DNA of 64,000 nt from Apis mellifera (Eukaryota; Arthropoda; Insecta; Hymenoptera; Apidae), in NCBI RefSeq assembly GCF_003254395.2, contig NC_037638.1:21901352-21965351 (forward strand), in the 5' to 3' direction. Positions 23,133 to 34,049 of this stretch are shown here, piece by piece. The notes beneath the pieces were generated by a model that worked only from the letters and a program-made list of their open reading frames with translations, had not been told where the DNA came from and made no database searches. The translations under genes and the position numbers were made by a program. Within the stretch, counting starts at the first letter, position 1. Each line of letters begins with the position of its first letter.

Positions 23133-24118
23133 TGGCCCCGTTTATTTCTTCGGCTACATTAAGTCACGGCCGCCGAACTCTGTCTTCTTTTTCATTATCT
23201 CGTGCCCCGATACCGGCGCAACGACGCGACGACTCTCGTCTCTCTCCCTTTCTCTTTCCGTCCTCGAGCGTTTCCCCTCTTTCGCGCATCGATGCCACGG
23301 AAAAGAAGGAAAAAGAAAGAAAAAAATCGCCTTAAAGAACGTATCGTGAAACATTGATTCGACGCGCATCGCGCGTTGTAAATATAGCATCGCGCTGTCC
23401 TTGTCGAGAGAAAAACGCGCTGTTTGCATAGTTCCGTTAATATAAATATTCCACGACGACTTTGGATAATCGAAAAATATCAACACAACTCGAGCTCGAG
23501 GACGAATCGTGCCCGCACGTTTATTATTCGTGTGCCGCGATTGTACGAGGACAGACGCGCAAATGAATGGACGTTATTACCGGTATCTTTGCGATCGCAT
23601 GATCGTTTTCAATATATAACGGTCTTATCCTCCATTCGAACGTGAGAACGAGACCAGAGCGGCCTTTCGATCGATACACGCCGATTTCTCGAAATTGCCC
23701 CGTTTCCGGCCGGAAAGATGGAACGAAAACACGCAAAACCGTTGGAAGAATTCGTGCATTCTATCGAATTACGATCATCAGATTTCCCGGGGAGAAGATC
23801 CATGGATGGTGTATATACATATATAAGCATCGCGAGGAAAAATCAAGAAGAAAAAAGGATCGCCCAGGTTTATCATAGAACGACGACGACGACGACCGAT
23901 CGTTGGACCGCAAGATGAAACGGATTATTGCTCCAGCATACGTGTGTGTGCCGTGACCTAAGTATACCTGTCCACCGGCGCCGAGATAGCGACATATTCA
24001 TGCCAAAGGGGTCGGGCATGTCGCCGATATATGCATACGCATCGTGCGACCACGCATGCATATACGTATATTTAGCGAAGTGGACACACGTGCGTTTCGA
24101 TATGGCCCCCTCGAGAAC

Positions 24119-24137
24119 TCTCTCTCTCTCTCTCTCT
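24119..24137. repeat. (CT)n microsatellite
   Basis: Nine to ten CT units, continuing imperfectly to about 24147. Confidence 0.9.
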
Positions 24138-24492
24138 GCCTCTCTCGGTCCTCCTATGATCCTCAAAGGCGTAGTATCTCGCCGTGATCCGTGAGCGCTG
24201 GCGGTCGATGTTATCGAATCGATTTGGGATAATCCTCGATCGACCGTAAAGACGTTCGATTAACCGGCGAGTGGAGTGTCCAGTGCGCGGGGATTAACAA
24301 TTAGTTGCCTATACAGTGCCCTTCTAACTGGATAAACCACGGTTCGATCTCGTGCGTGCGCGTGTTGCACTCGCGACAAGCAAAGCTCGACCCGATTTCG
24401 TTGATATTTAAGACACGACACGGATAAAGTATTCCGGGGGATACTTGGCCCCCGATCGAGATTATTATACGGTACATTTCGCCCGAGAATAA

Positions 24493-24511
24493 GCCCGAGG
24501 CAGCCTCGGGC
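24493..24511. other. inverted repeat, 9-bp arms
   Basis: GCCCGAGGC and GCCTCGGGC are separated by a single A, forming an almost complete 19-base palindrome. Confidence 0.55.
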
Positions 24512-24655
24512 AGCCGACTGGAATACGACAATTCTGTCTTCCACTCGCCCACCACCATCGGGCAAACAGATTGCCAGATGTTGGGATTTCACTGTTTGTT
24601 GATCCTCTAGATATACTTAGGACCGGTCGCTCCGTTTACGTCGCTCCGCTATCTA

Positions 24656-24690
24656 CTCCTCCTCCTCCTCCTCCTCCTTTTCCTCCTCCT
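24656..24690. repeat. (CTC)n microsatellite
   Basis: About seven CTC units, a TTTT interruption, then three more. Confidence 0.9.
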
Positions 24691-25090
24691 GTTTTCCCTC
24701 GATCGATATTCAGATCCGAGGATTGTTTTAATAATCGGTGAATAACAAACTCTCGATTTCGACCACTTTTTACGATAATTGCGAATAAACTCGTACGAAT
24801 TTTCGATCCTCGAAGATAACGGCGAAAGGTTTCAAGATTTGCCACGATGGAAGTTTGAAAAAGTAACGGAGCTTGCAATTCCATCGTGGGTATAAAGATC
24901 GTGCAATAGATTCGCATCAACGGGATTTCCTTTCCAAGTTTAAAACAAAATTCTCGTACGTCGTGACGACACGAAAGGGAGAGGGGATCTGGTCGCGTGT
25001 ATTCGATCTGTATCGTCAATAAGAATCTCAAAACGCGGTCTGCCTGTTCCGGTGATCTCGAGCGAGACTGATAGATATTATCGAGAAAGA

Positions 25091-25108
25091 GATAGAGAGA
25101 GAGAGAGA
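25091..25108. repeat. (GA)n microsatellite
   Basis: About eight to nine GA units. Confidence 0.85.
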
Positions 25109-25329
25109 AAAGGAGAGATTTATTATGCAAGAAGTTCTGGTGCGCTCCACCATCGGTTTCCTTACGCTTTTTATCGGACTTATTGATTTTCGATTATCAC
25201 CCTCTAATGCGCCAGACGTTTTTGGGTTAAAGACCATCTCCTCCTTCTCCTTTCGCCCCCTTTCGTCCGAAACCCTTAAATCCTGATGGCGATCCCTTCG
25301 AGAGAAATTTTGAATCTCTGTCGGCCCGT

Positions 25330-25845
25330 TTAATCAAGCCTGAAAGCGAGTCTTTGTTTCAAAGAGGGACGACACACCGGCTCTGTGTCGACCAGATTCG
25401 AATCGATTTCTCCAATTAGACAATCTATATATATATATATATATAGATTCTCGTGTAGGGTGGTGAATAAAGCCGAGATAATTGAGAGAGGGGTGGTATA
25501 CCGGTTTATCGATGATAAATAGGATAGTAGTGTCGGTGTAGGGGAGGGAAGTTTTGTTGTAATAATAAGCGTATTCGGGTTACGCGGTTTCTTAGAGCCG
25601 GGTGTGGGGCGTGACAAAGTTTCGAGCAGGATTGGCTCTCGAGTTTGTGACGCGAACCGAGACGCAGTTACCCCCCCCGTGGGTGTATTTGTAGCGGGAC
25701 ATCTTGGTGTCAGCCAAGGGATGACCCCGTCGGCCTTTTGGTTATCGATCGGGGATAAGTCGAAATCGGGCGGGGTTCTCGAGGTGGAGATACACGCATG
25801 GGAGAGAGTATGGCCAAAATCGAATAATATTCGAATAATATTCAA
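25330..25845 (-). other. 171-codon antisense ORF, unexplained
   Basis: A minus-strand frame open for 171 codons. The middle (about residues 30-115) is rich in Pro, Thr, Ser and Asn rather than Arg, and only a short stretch (YIYIYI) comes from the TA microsatellite at 25425-25445. It is not a repeat artefact of the kind seen at 28 and 31 kb. No domain, signal peptide or splice structure is recognised. One or two chance ORFs of this length are expected in the window by a rough calculation, so I do not call a gene. Confidence 0.15.
25425..25445. repeat. (TA)n microsatellite
   Basis: About ten TA units. Confidence 0.9.
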
Positions 25846-26076
25846 GGAGGAATATCAATAACTTGGGTTCATTCCCCAATGCGATATCGAAGGCGACGTC
25901 AAGCGCACCGTAAATTCTTCAACGAGATGTGACATTTTTCAATAGCAAGCGGCTCTGGAAACCGGGACGCTGGTAGTGGTATTATTCACAGTTGGAGTTC
26001 TTCGATATCGCTGTCGAGTCGGCTGAAAGCGCGAACAAACGAGCAGGAAAAACCGACACGAGCACGTGGTGGATAC

Positions 26077-26110
<34 letters not shown>
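26077..26110. repeat. (GATA)n microsatellite
   Basis: Eight and a half GATA units without interruption. Confidence 0.95.
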
Positions 26111-26231
26111 CAGTGGAGCGGATAGGATCGAGAGGAGAGCAGGGACGAAGTTTCGACGAGTCGGCCGCGAAATAGGGTTAATCGAATTCGCGTGCAGCGA
26201 TATCTTTGATCCCGTTTTTTCTTCCTTTTTT

Positions 26232-26253
26232 CTTTTTTTTTTTTTTTTTTTTT
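26232..26253. repeat. poly-T run of 22
   Basis: Preceded by CTTCC/TTTTTTC sequence. No element body was recognised next to it. Confidence 0.9.
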
Positions 26254-26349
26254 GATCACCGAAAGAAATAGGTCCTCCACACGGTGATTCGTGTGCTGGC
26301 ATGAATAATTTGCCTCCCGATCGATATATCGGCTCTCTTTTCGCCCTCT

Positions 26350-26351
<2 letters not shown>

Positions 26352-26376
<25 letters not shown>
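26352..26376. repeat. (CCT)n microsatellite
   Basis: Eight CCT units. Confidence 0.9.
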
Positions 26377-26380
<4 letters not shown>

Positions 26381-26658
26381 CTTTTACCGGTCTAAATCCT
26401 GTCACCCGTGAGGAACACGCGAAACGTTCTTATATGCCGAATGCATTATGTATAGAGGCATACTGGCACCGGCATTGGCCGCGACTGTTAACGTTTCAGG
26501 GAAATAGGCTCGTAACCCTCGTGTTTCAAAAGGAAAGGAAGAATGTCCTTTTGATATTATAACGGAAGAGAAAGAAGAGAGATATCTCGCATATCATCAA
26601 GACGAAATTGGTTCAATTATTCGAGGAGGAAGGGCTAAAACTTTTCTTGGTTTTTCTC

Positions 26659-26694
26659 TTATTATTATTTATTGTTATTATTATTATTATTATT
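26659..26694. repeat. (TTA)n microsatellite, interrupted
   Basis: About eleven TTA/ATT units with TTT and TTG interruptions. Confidence 0.9.
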
Positions 26695-27073
26695 AGAACG
26701 AATAGAATCGTAGACGTAATAATATCGCGAGATAGACGTGTATACATCTATAGACGTAACGCGATCGGACGGATCCTCGGGATGAAGAGAAATGCACGGC
26801 ATCCGTGCGTGATTCCACCCTTGTGTTTAGGGCTGTTTCGCCCCCTCGAAAGTGAAATGGAGCGCGGCGAACCACAGAATGAGGATGATGTTCGTTGCAT
26901 AATTGAATACCACATCCTTCGAGCTACTGATGCCAAAACTACTACATTGTATTCCATCGATCCTTTCCCCCTCTGTTTAATCGCGCATCGTTTTCTTAAC
27001 AATGGAGAGCGAGAGAGAGAGAAAGAGAGGAAGAGAGACCCTTGTCTCCACGAATCAACGATATATATATCCA

Positions 27074-27075
<2 letters not shown>

Positions 27076-27113
<38 letters not shown>
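27076..27113. repeat. (TA)n microsatellite, 19 units
   Basis: 38 bases of pure alternating TA, the longest dinucleotide run in the window, with a further TA run at 27060-27070. It is likely to be length-polymorphic. Confidence 0.95.
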
Positions 27114-27115
<2 letters not shown>

Positions 27116-27524
27116 GAGCGTTGTAATTTTTTTTGAACGTTCGTGCCCCGCGAGAACGCTTTTGACGCTTTGGAAACGGGGATAAAAGAATCTGGGCGAG
27201 TCTGTTCGTTGGAGTGTTCGCTTTAAAATTGGATCCACCACCATGTTGGGCGAAAGGGGGATACGGATTCCCAGGGGAATTCTTTTTCGGCGAATTAATA
27301 CCGGCGAAGAAACGAGTAATCTCGCCTCTCGGACGAGCAGCATAAAAATTTAAATTCCGCGCGTTAATTCCTTCGATGTAATAGGTTTATAAAGAGGACC
27401 GCGTCGTAAACAGGGGAAACTTTTACCACTTCCGCGCCCCTTCCCTCGATACTTTCGTTAAAAGCCATAAACAATTCCATCTGTTTTCTGGTGGTCGAGC
27501 GATTGCATTACATACCTCGCCGAA

Positions 27525-27650
27525 ACGGAAAGGGGGAGAGGAAAAAGAGAAGAAGAAGAGAAAGAAGAAAGGAGAGAGAGAGAGAAAGAAGAGGACGGGA
27601 CGAGAAAAAGCGGCGAGAGAAAAAAGGAGAGGGGAGGAAGGAAAAGCGGG
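27525..27650. repeat. purine-rich tract
   Basis: About 125 bases of nearly pure A/G on the plus strand (GAAGAAGAG, GAGAGA and GGAAGG words). The Lys/Arg/Glu-only ORF over it is an artefact of composition. Confidence 0.75.
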
Positions 27651-28415
27651 AAAAGATTTGCCGCTTAAGCCACGGCGGACGGAATTTAAAAGCAGTTTAA
27701 ATCCTGCTGGGCGCGAGAGAGTGTCATTAAAACCATAAAAATCTCATGGATATAAAATGCATACGCGAGGCGGGCGCGATCCGTGGCCGCGGGTTCGTTT
27801 CCCTTTAAAACACTTTTCACCGGCGGCCTTTCCTCCCACACCTGATCGTAATGGATAGAAAGAGCCTCGTCGAAGCTCTCTGCCGCAAATCCGAAGCACC
27901 GGGAGCTCCACCCCTTTACACGCCGCCCTCTTCAACCCTCTTCACCGTGTATCCACACCGTCCCCGGCGCACCGCCGCTTCTTCGCGTGCAGACACGTCG
28001 ATTTTTATTCCCGACTTTTCGTATCTCGTGCCAAGCTTCGGATACTTCAGAAGAGGAGCTGACGGAAGCTGACGCAAAAGCGCGTCGGCCCGCCACCAGA
28101 CGCTGCGCCACCCGCCGCAGTCGGGCCTCCGCCTCGAAAAACGGCGCGGCTGATGCAACCTTCCCGCTCGCTGTATGCGTGGGGCCAACGATGCTCGAGA
28201 CACGGTACAGCGTTGGAAGCGGAGCGACTGGAACCAAGGCTCGTGAAACTCGTGAGCGGGCCGACTCCAGTTCGAAATCAAACGGATCCATCCCCTCGAA
28301 CACGACGCGAGCGTGTACTTGTTACGCCCATCTCGTTACTTGCTCGGCGAAAACTCAGACGAATTTTCGTCGAGATCTGCATCCCTTCTTTTTTGCTCCA
28401 TGTTTTCGGTTCCAC

Positions 28416-28862
28416 CCTCTCTTTTTTTCTTTCTCCTGCGTATCATTTCCCCTTCTCCCCTCCACGATTTATTTAATTCTCGCTATTTTCATTCGCGTGG
28501 AGGGTGGGGCTACGAAACTACAACCTACACGTTCGAAGGCTACCCTTTTTTCTTTCTCCTGCATATCATTCCCCCTTCTCCCCTCCGCGATTTATTTAAT
28601 TCTCGCGAGTATTTTCGCGCTATTTTCATTCACGGTAATAATACTTGCGGAGGGTGGGGCTACGAAACTACGAACTACACGTTCGACCACATTCGAAGGC
28701 TACCCTTTTTTCTTTCTCCTGTATATCATTCCTCCTTCTCCCCTCCACGATTTATTTAATTCTCGCGAGTATTTTCGCGCTATTTTCATTTGCGGTGATA
28801 ATACTTGCGGAGGGTGGGGCTACGAAACTACGAACTACACGTTGGACCACGTTCGAAGGCTA
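28416..28862. repeat. minisatellite, 160-bp unit, 2.8 copies
   Basis: Three head-to-tail copies: 28416-28542 (127 bases, shortened by internal deletions), 28543-28702 (160) and 28703-28862 (160). Each starts with a CCC plus T-rich run, TCTTTCTCCTG, holds GATTTATTTAATTCTCG and GGAGGGTGGGGCTACGAAAC, and ends TTCGAAGGCTA. Copies 2 and 3 differ at about eight positions by eye. Because 160 is not a multiple of 3, the unit is read in all three frames and all are open, which explains the 385-codon ORF across 27987-29144. It is a non-coding tandem repeat. Confidence 0.93.
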
Positions 28863-28870
28863 CCGCAAAT

Positions 28871-28898
28871 GGGATCAATGTCGCGGCATTGCGATCCC
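28871..28898. other. hairpin directly after the minisatellite
   Basis: GGGATC-AATG at the left pairs with CATT-(GC)-GATCCC at the right, giving a 10-bp stem with a 2-base bulge and a TCGCGG loop. It starts 8 bases after the last repeat copy. Confidence 0.45.
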
Positions 28899-29505
28899 CT
28901 GCAAGCAACGGAGATGCATCGGCTTACGCCCCTCTCCGCGCGCCTTCTCTCCTCGCTTCACTCCAGCATGCTCCTTGGTCCTTCCTCCTCTCTCTATCTC
29001 CTTATCTCTCTCTCTCTTTCTCTCCGCCGCACATGGATCTTCCTCTTTGTACCGCTTGTTCCACGTTCCCCGCTCCCAACCGCCGCTCTCGCTCCGAGTA
29101 TTAACGCTTACGTGAGAGACACAATGTACCCGGCCGTATTGTAGCCTAAGTGCATACCGGTGCAACTATCGGCCGGTCGGTTTGTATACAGGGTGACAGG
29201 TAAACAACCTCGCTCGACCGGTTGTCTCTGCTCCACTCTCTGGAATTGGAGAATCGCTTAGCGATGGAGGGGGGTAGGTAGGTAATACGGCTTGCGTTTC
29301 GCGTGTAATCGGGCTTGTTTTCGCTGCGATATGCTCTATGCGGTCGAGATAAGCGTCCCTCCGCATTAAGGGGGGAGGAGGGCGTGAGCCGTGGAGAAGA
29401 GGTGGTCGACGCCCCGTGGAAATCGCGAAATAGCGAAACTGATCGACCGCGAGATTATCGCGGAGCGCGTGTGTTAATGCGATCTGGAGAGGGGGAGGAG
29501 GAAAG

Positions 29506-29524
29506 GAGAGAGAGAGAGAGAGAG
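29506..29524. repeat. (GA)n microsatellite
   Basis: About nine GA units following GGAGGAGGAAAGG. Confidence 0.9.
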
Positions 29525-30880
29525 GTGGTGGTTACGCTTAGAGCGATAGATCGATGGCAAATAATGACGGAATCGAGTCGCCATGGAGATGAAACGTGTG
29601 AAACTCGGTGAGCAGCCAGCCGTTGGGGACGTGAAGAAGGGTGAGAAAAGTGATTTTCATCTCGATCGAATTCACGTTTGTAAATAGTTTGGAAGGAAAT
29701 GGAGGAAAATTGGAAACAGTTTAATAGAGGGTGGAGATATTCGTAGGGGAGGGGGTGGTAGTGTCTCCTCCTAGTGGAAGGAGGGAGACCTAACCGCTAT
29801 TGATCTTCCTTTAACGCGGGAGAGGGAGGAGGAGCGAATGTGAAGCTTCCCGAGGATCTTGCTCTCCCATCGAACGGCGAGGCATTAATGTGTATCCTCC
29901 TTGGCCGGGGCATTTCATCGCGTAAGCTCGCGATCTTTCAATTTCGAGGAATCAGCCACGTCTAGGAAACCTAGTATGTGTTGATCGATTGGCAATCTTA
30001 ATCTCTACGCCCTTGGCAAACTCTATATAGAATCGGGTGGATGGAAGATGTCGCGATCGGTTGATCGAGCGCCACGATCAAATTGCGAGCAATGTTGCGT
30101 GCATAACTAACATTTTTACGCCTCGAATGTTGCTCGCTATCCGAAGAGGAACCGTGATACTTTCTTTCCCTCTCTCTCTATCTTCTAAATACGCTCTACT
30201 CGTCTCCGCTCATTCATTTCTATAAACGGTTAATACATTAAATAGAAATGCTCTTGCAAATAATGATGTAATAACGTGAATAAACGTAGGATCGTGTTTA
30301 TTCCTCATACGTATGCACGCACACACACATATACACATAAACAAGGGTTGAAGCTCGAAAACTGGGATCTTCTTCGAGCCCAGTGAGCTTTCATCGGTGA
30401 TCTCCGAGCAACGTTAATTAATTGCGCCATGAATATTGTTCACTTTTAAAGTGTACAACGGAATCAATTAACGAGGAACGGGCATTCATTTCGCCATCGA
30501 TATTAATTATACAAGACCTTGTTGCCTTTTGCCGCCCGTCCACCACGGAATTCCTCGATGTATGTTCGCGCGCCTTTTAAACGCGAGAGAGAGAAAGAGA
30601 AAATTTTGCATGAAACGATCGGCGTGTGAAGGGCCGTTCATCATTAACGAAATTTAGCTGCTCCGTTATATACGTTGTCGATCAACGCCCGCGCGTTACA
30701 TACCTCGGCAGCGAGGGAGGTATCGAGAGAGGCTCGGGCACGAAATAACCAAATTCGATGGAAAATCGACATTCCACCGCCGGCGAAGATTGAAGGGGTG
30801 AGCGGGGAGAGGGGAGGGGGGCGGGGCGAATTTCGAAGCGAGAATTTTTGCGGTGAAAATTCTATTCGAACGAACGGATC

Positions 30881-30899
30881 GAGTCGAGTCGAGTCGAGT
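30881..30899. repeat. (GAGTC)4 pentamer repeat
   Basis: Four tandem GAGTC units. Confidence 0.9.
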
Positions 30900-31024
30900 T
30901 TGGATTTTCGATCGGATGGATGCACGCATGAATCCGAAATTCTAGACTCGTGGCAACTCGTGGTGGCGGATCGTTATTACGCGGGGTCCGGCGTAAACGC
31001 ATCTTATCTTCGTCCCATCTGCCG

Positions 31025-31050
31025 ATATATATATGTATATATATATACAT
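31025..31050. repeat. (TA)n microsatellite, interrupted
   Basis: TA units broken by single G and C bases. Confidence 0.85.
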
Positions 31051-31139
31051 ACGAGTCGAGCTCGAGTACAGGCTCGACGGAAAGAATTATCCGTGCGAAT
31101 AGTTTAACATGGTCGTTAAACTTGGCGGTTGCATATGTT

Positions 31140-31900
31140 CGATCGCGAAAAGGTAGCAAAAGGAGGAGCAAGAAAAAGAAGAAGAAGAAGAAGAAGAAGA
31201 AGATGGTTGATTGGCAAGAGAAAGAATACGGTTCAAGGAAAGGAGAAGAAGTCGGGTGGATCGAAGGCGAATAACATGCGAATAACAGAAAAGGGAAGAT
31301 CGTAGATTGAGATAAAGGGAGGGAGAGAGGGAGAGAGAATACGACTGACCGACAAGAGGAAGAACGCGCGGTTCAAGAAAAGGAAATGAAGTCGGGCGAA
31401 TCGAAGGCAGCATGTGAAGAACACGTGAAGAAAAGGGAAGATCGTAAATTGAGATAGAGAGAGAAGAAGAAACGTTGGGCGAGCAAACGTGCGACTAAAA
31501 AGGAGCAAGAGAAAGAGCCGAGAAAACGATCGGAGATTGGCAAGAGAAAGAGCTTAAAGTTGAAGGAAGAGAAGAGAAGTCGAGCAAATCGAGGGGAGCT
31601 TGCGAGGAGAACAAGAGAGAGAGGGGAAGATTGAGATGGGAAGAAAAGTTGAACGAAGAAACGTGTAAGAGAAAGCGGGAGAAAAAGCTGAGAGAAGGAT
31701 TGCTGATTGGCAAGAGAAAGGACAAGAAAGGGAAAGAAAGGAAGGGGGGTTTCGAGAAAGGGAAGCGAAGTCGAGCAGATCGAGGTACGCGTGAAGAACG
31801 GGAAAGGAATAGAGATCGAGAAAAAAAGGAAGAAGCGAACGAGTTGGACGAAGAGACGTGTGAATAAGAAGGCAGGAAAAAGGTAGTAAGAAGGTAGAAA
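31140..31900. repeat. degenerate purine-rich tandem array, about 4 copies
   Basis: Diverged head-to-tail units begin at 31209, 31347, 31535 and 31705 (spacing 138, 188 and 170 bases). The starts read GATTGGCAAGAGAAAG (the second is GACCGACAAGAGG). About 35 to 60 bases later each has GAAGTCG(G/A)GC(A/G)(A/G)ATCGA or a variant, followed by GTGAAGAA-like and GGGAAGAT(C)GTA(A/G)ATTGAGAT segments in several copies. The partial left edge at 31143-31172 (AAAAGGTAGCAAAAGGAGGAGCAAG) resembles the end of copies 2 and 4. The plus strand is overwhelmingly purine. The 252-codon antisense Phe/Leu/Ser ORF (31373-32131) follows from this composition. Confidence 0.75.
31176..31203. repeat. (AAG)n microsatellite
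   Basis: About nine AAG units inside the left edge of the purine array, probably a local expansion. Confidence 0.9.
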
Positions 31901-32261
31901 TCGTAAATGCAGAAGTTGAAAAAAGAAGAAAGGGGCGAACACGCGGTAAGTTGATGAACAGGAAAAAGAAGGAACGTAAACAAAAAGATGGAGGAGAAAG
32001 GAGAAGAACGCTCGTGGATCGTTCGGTTGATTATTTAACAACTGATATCTGTGAGTGAGGCGTTTGCGAGAGCGAAGGGAACGCCAAATGAAAAATATAT
32101 GGATGGAAGAATGGAGGGTGGGTACGGGCATGAATAACGAAGTTGGGGTGTACGCGAGAAAGTCACGACGTCACCGTTCAGAGTTTCTTGCTTTCGCATT
32201 TCTATTTCTTTCACGCCTTTTCCAAAGAAGGAGGGGAGGGGACGTCTTTCGTTTGGCAACG

Positions 32262-32315
32262 AAAGAGAGAAAGAAAGAAAAAAAAAAAGAAAAAAAAAAG
32301 AAAAAAAAGAAAAAC
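32262..32315. repeat. A-rich tract with spaced G
   Basis: (GAAA) units pass into A8-A9 runs separated by single G. Confidence 0.85.
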
Positions 32316-33261
32316 CACGTGAAATATGCCACGATTTTTCTTCGTCGTTCGAACTTTGAAACTTTAAAAGGGAACCGTCTAGAATTAATGGCATTCCAGT
32401 GACATTATCTCAAAAATGTCGACGAAGTGAACAGGCGGGTTTTAAAAACGTAAGAAAAGAGAATTTAAAGAGCGAAACTTGAAAAAAGGAGGACAGATAA
32501 AAAGAGAGAGGGGAGGGAGAGGAGAAAAGAAAGAAAAGAAAAATAATATATTCGAAAGAGGAGACGGAAGTAAAAAATGATTTTCAATATTCTCGATTAT
32601 TCGTTACCGATGATACGCCTGTAATTTCGCGTATACGATATTACAGTAATTTACGACGATTAAACCGGCCCCCTTCGAGTTTCGTAATTTTTCAACGGCT
32701 CTCCGCTCTCGCTCGATTCGCGCCGCTTTCTCAGGGGTATTCTCAAGACAGTTCCCAGTGGCGAAGGTCAACGGTGTTAATAGAAATAAGACGGCATTAA
32801 TAAACGGCTTGATGAAACATTCCTTCGAATAGCGAATTAATTGGGAGCGGCAATTCCCCCGGAGGCGTGAAAGTGACTCACGTAACGTGGCGCGCGTTCG
32901 TGAGCCTGTGTTTTGACTTTGGTCCCCTCTCGCCAATTTTCTGCGATCAACGTTTATTAAACGCATTCCACGATTCCCTCCCTCGCTCGCTCCGCACTCT
33001 TTTATTGTCTAACCGTAATTATGAATTTCCGTGAGCTGCGTAACAACGATCGACGAATCCGTTGTCGCGCTGCCGATCGATCCGATCGTTTCTCCCTCCC
33101 TTTTCTTCGCCAACCATTTCGCCACCACGTGGAAGAAAATTTTTCTGCCAATCGAGGAAACTCGAGGAAATTCGATTCACGAATACTTTCGTGCCAACGA
33201 AAATTGTTCCTCTTCTTCTGTATCCTCTGATCGAGCCTCTATCGTGATAAAGGTTAATAAT

Positions 33262-33297
33262 AAAAAAAAAAAAAGAAAGAAGAAAGGAAAAAAGAAA
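33262..33297. repeat. A-rich tract
   Basis: A13 followed by GAAA/GAAG units. Confidence 0.8.
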
Positions 33298-34000
33298 TAT
33301 TGGACCGTTAGACTGCTCGCCGGCCACAATGAAAAATCAACGAGACCGGTGGCTTTACTTTTTAACGCTCTCAAAAACGTACTTGGCGGGATGAAAGGCG
33401 GAGAGCGGGGCACTAGCAGCATCCACGGTGCGTGAGATATAGTCGGTATCCATCAGCGTAGAGTGGGTGCGCGTACTTCTGAATGGCTTTCTAATTACGA
33501 ATAGCTCGGCACGAAGTGAAATACGCGCGTTGTTGTACCGGCCGGCGTTATTTCTCGTCTCGCCTAGGCGAGGGGAGAGGACAAGACGACGAAGGGAAAA
33601 AAGGACCGCGAAGATCCCCCCCTCGCGGCAAACTAATAATTTAGAATTTATATCGCGATGCCACGATATTGCATTCTGAATCATGCGGTTCGCGGTGCGT
33701 GCATGCGTCGTACGGATGCATACAGAGAAGGGGGGGTGAGGGAGAGGATCGTGCGGGACGGTTTCAAAGAAGAACGATTACATCGATCGCTGTCCTCAAA
33801 GGAAGCGAAATTACGCTGTACTCTCCTTCTTCCCCCTTCTCCCCTCTCTTTTTTGCCAGCGTTTCGAAAAGAATTTTTAGTATGGCGCTTTAATGACTCG
33901 TAATTTCTTCGCGTACGATTCATATTGTGGAAATGATTCACGGTAATCTTTCTTTAAGTATCGTGTTTGAAGTCGTCGATGAGATGAAGTCGTGCATTGC

Positions 34001-34019
34001 TTCTTCTTCTTCTTCTTAT
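34001..34019. repeat. (TTC)n microsatellite
   Basis: Six TTC units at the left border of an AT-rich island. Confidence 0.9.
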
Positions 34020-34049
34020 TCTTTTTCTTTCTCTCCTTCTTGAAAAAAA

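Larger units (their letters stand above)
24150..25320. other. non-coding stretch
   Basis: A repeat-poor block with CpG-rich dyads (24200-24620) is followed by a CTC tract and a balanced segment. The minus frame at 24636-25130 takes its Gly run from the CTC tract. No gene is supported. Confidence 0.6.
25860..28410. other. non-coding, microsatellite-rich stretch
   Basis: No gene is supported. It holds GATA, T22, CTC, TTA and TA repeats (listed separately), a GA run near 27006-27028 and a long purine tract (27525-27650). The block 27340-27490 is repeat-free. 27850-28330 is CpG- and GC-rich with long overlapping ORFs on both strands, typical of CpG-rich non-coding sequence. Confidence 0.6.
28900..31130. 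other. non-coding stretch
   Basis: No gene is supported. A CT-rich block (28990-29025), a GA repeat (29506), GGGAGG-rich sequence (29740-29835), a CA repeat (30318-30330) and a repeat-free block (30400-30560) with TAATTAATTGCGCCAT-like sequence are visible. 30790-30830 is G-rich. Confidence 0.6.

Noticed and set aside
27987..29144. Longest ORF, 385 codons, plus strand, as a gene
   Set aside because: It starts at GTG, crosses a 160-bp tandem repeat in shifting frames and sits in CpG-rich sequence open on both strands. Its length is explained by the repeat.
31373..32131. 252-codon minus-strand ORF resembling a multi-pass membrane protein
   Set aside because: The Phe/Leu/Ser richness is the direct complement of a purine-rich degenerate repeat. 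There are no charged loops typical of real membrane proteins and no splice signals.
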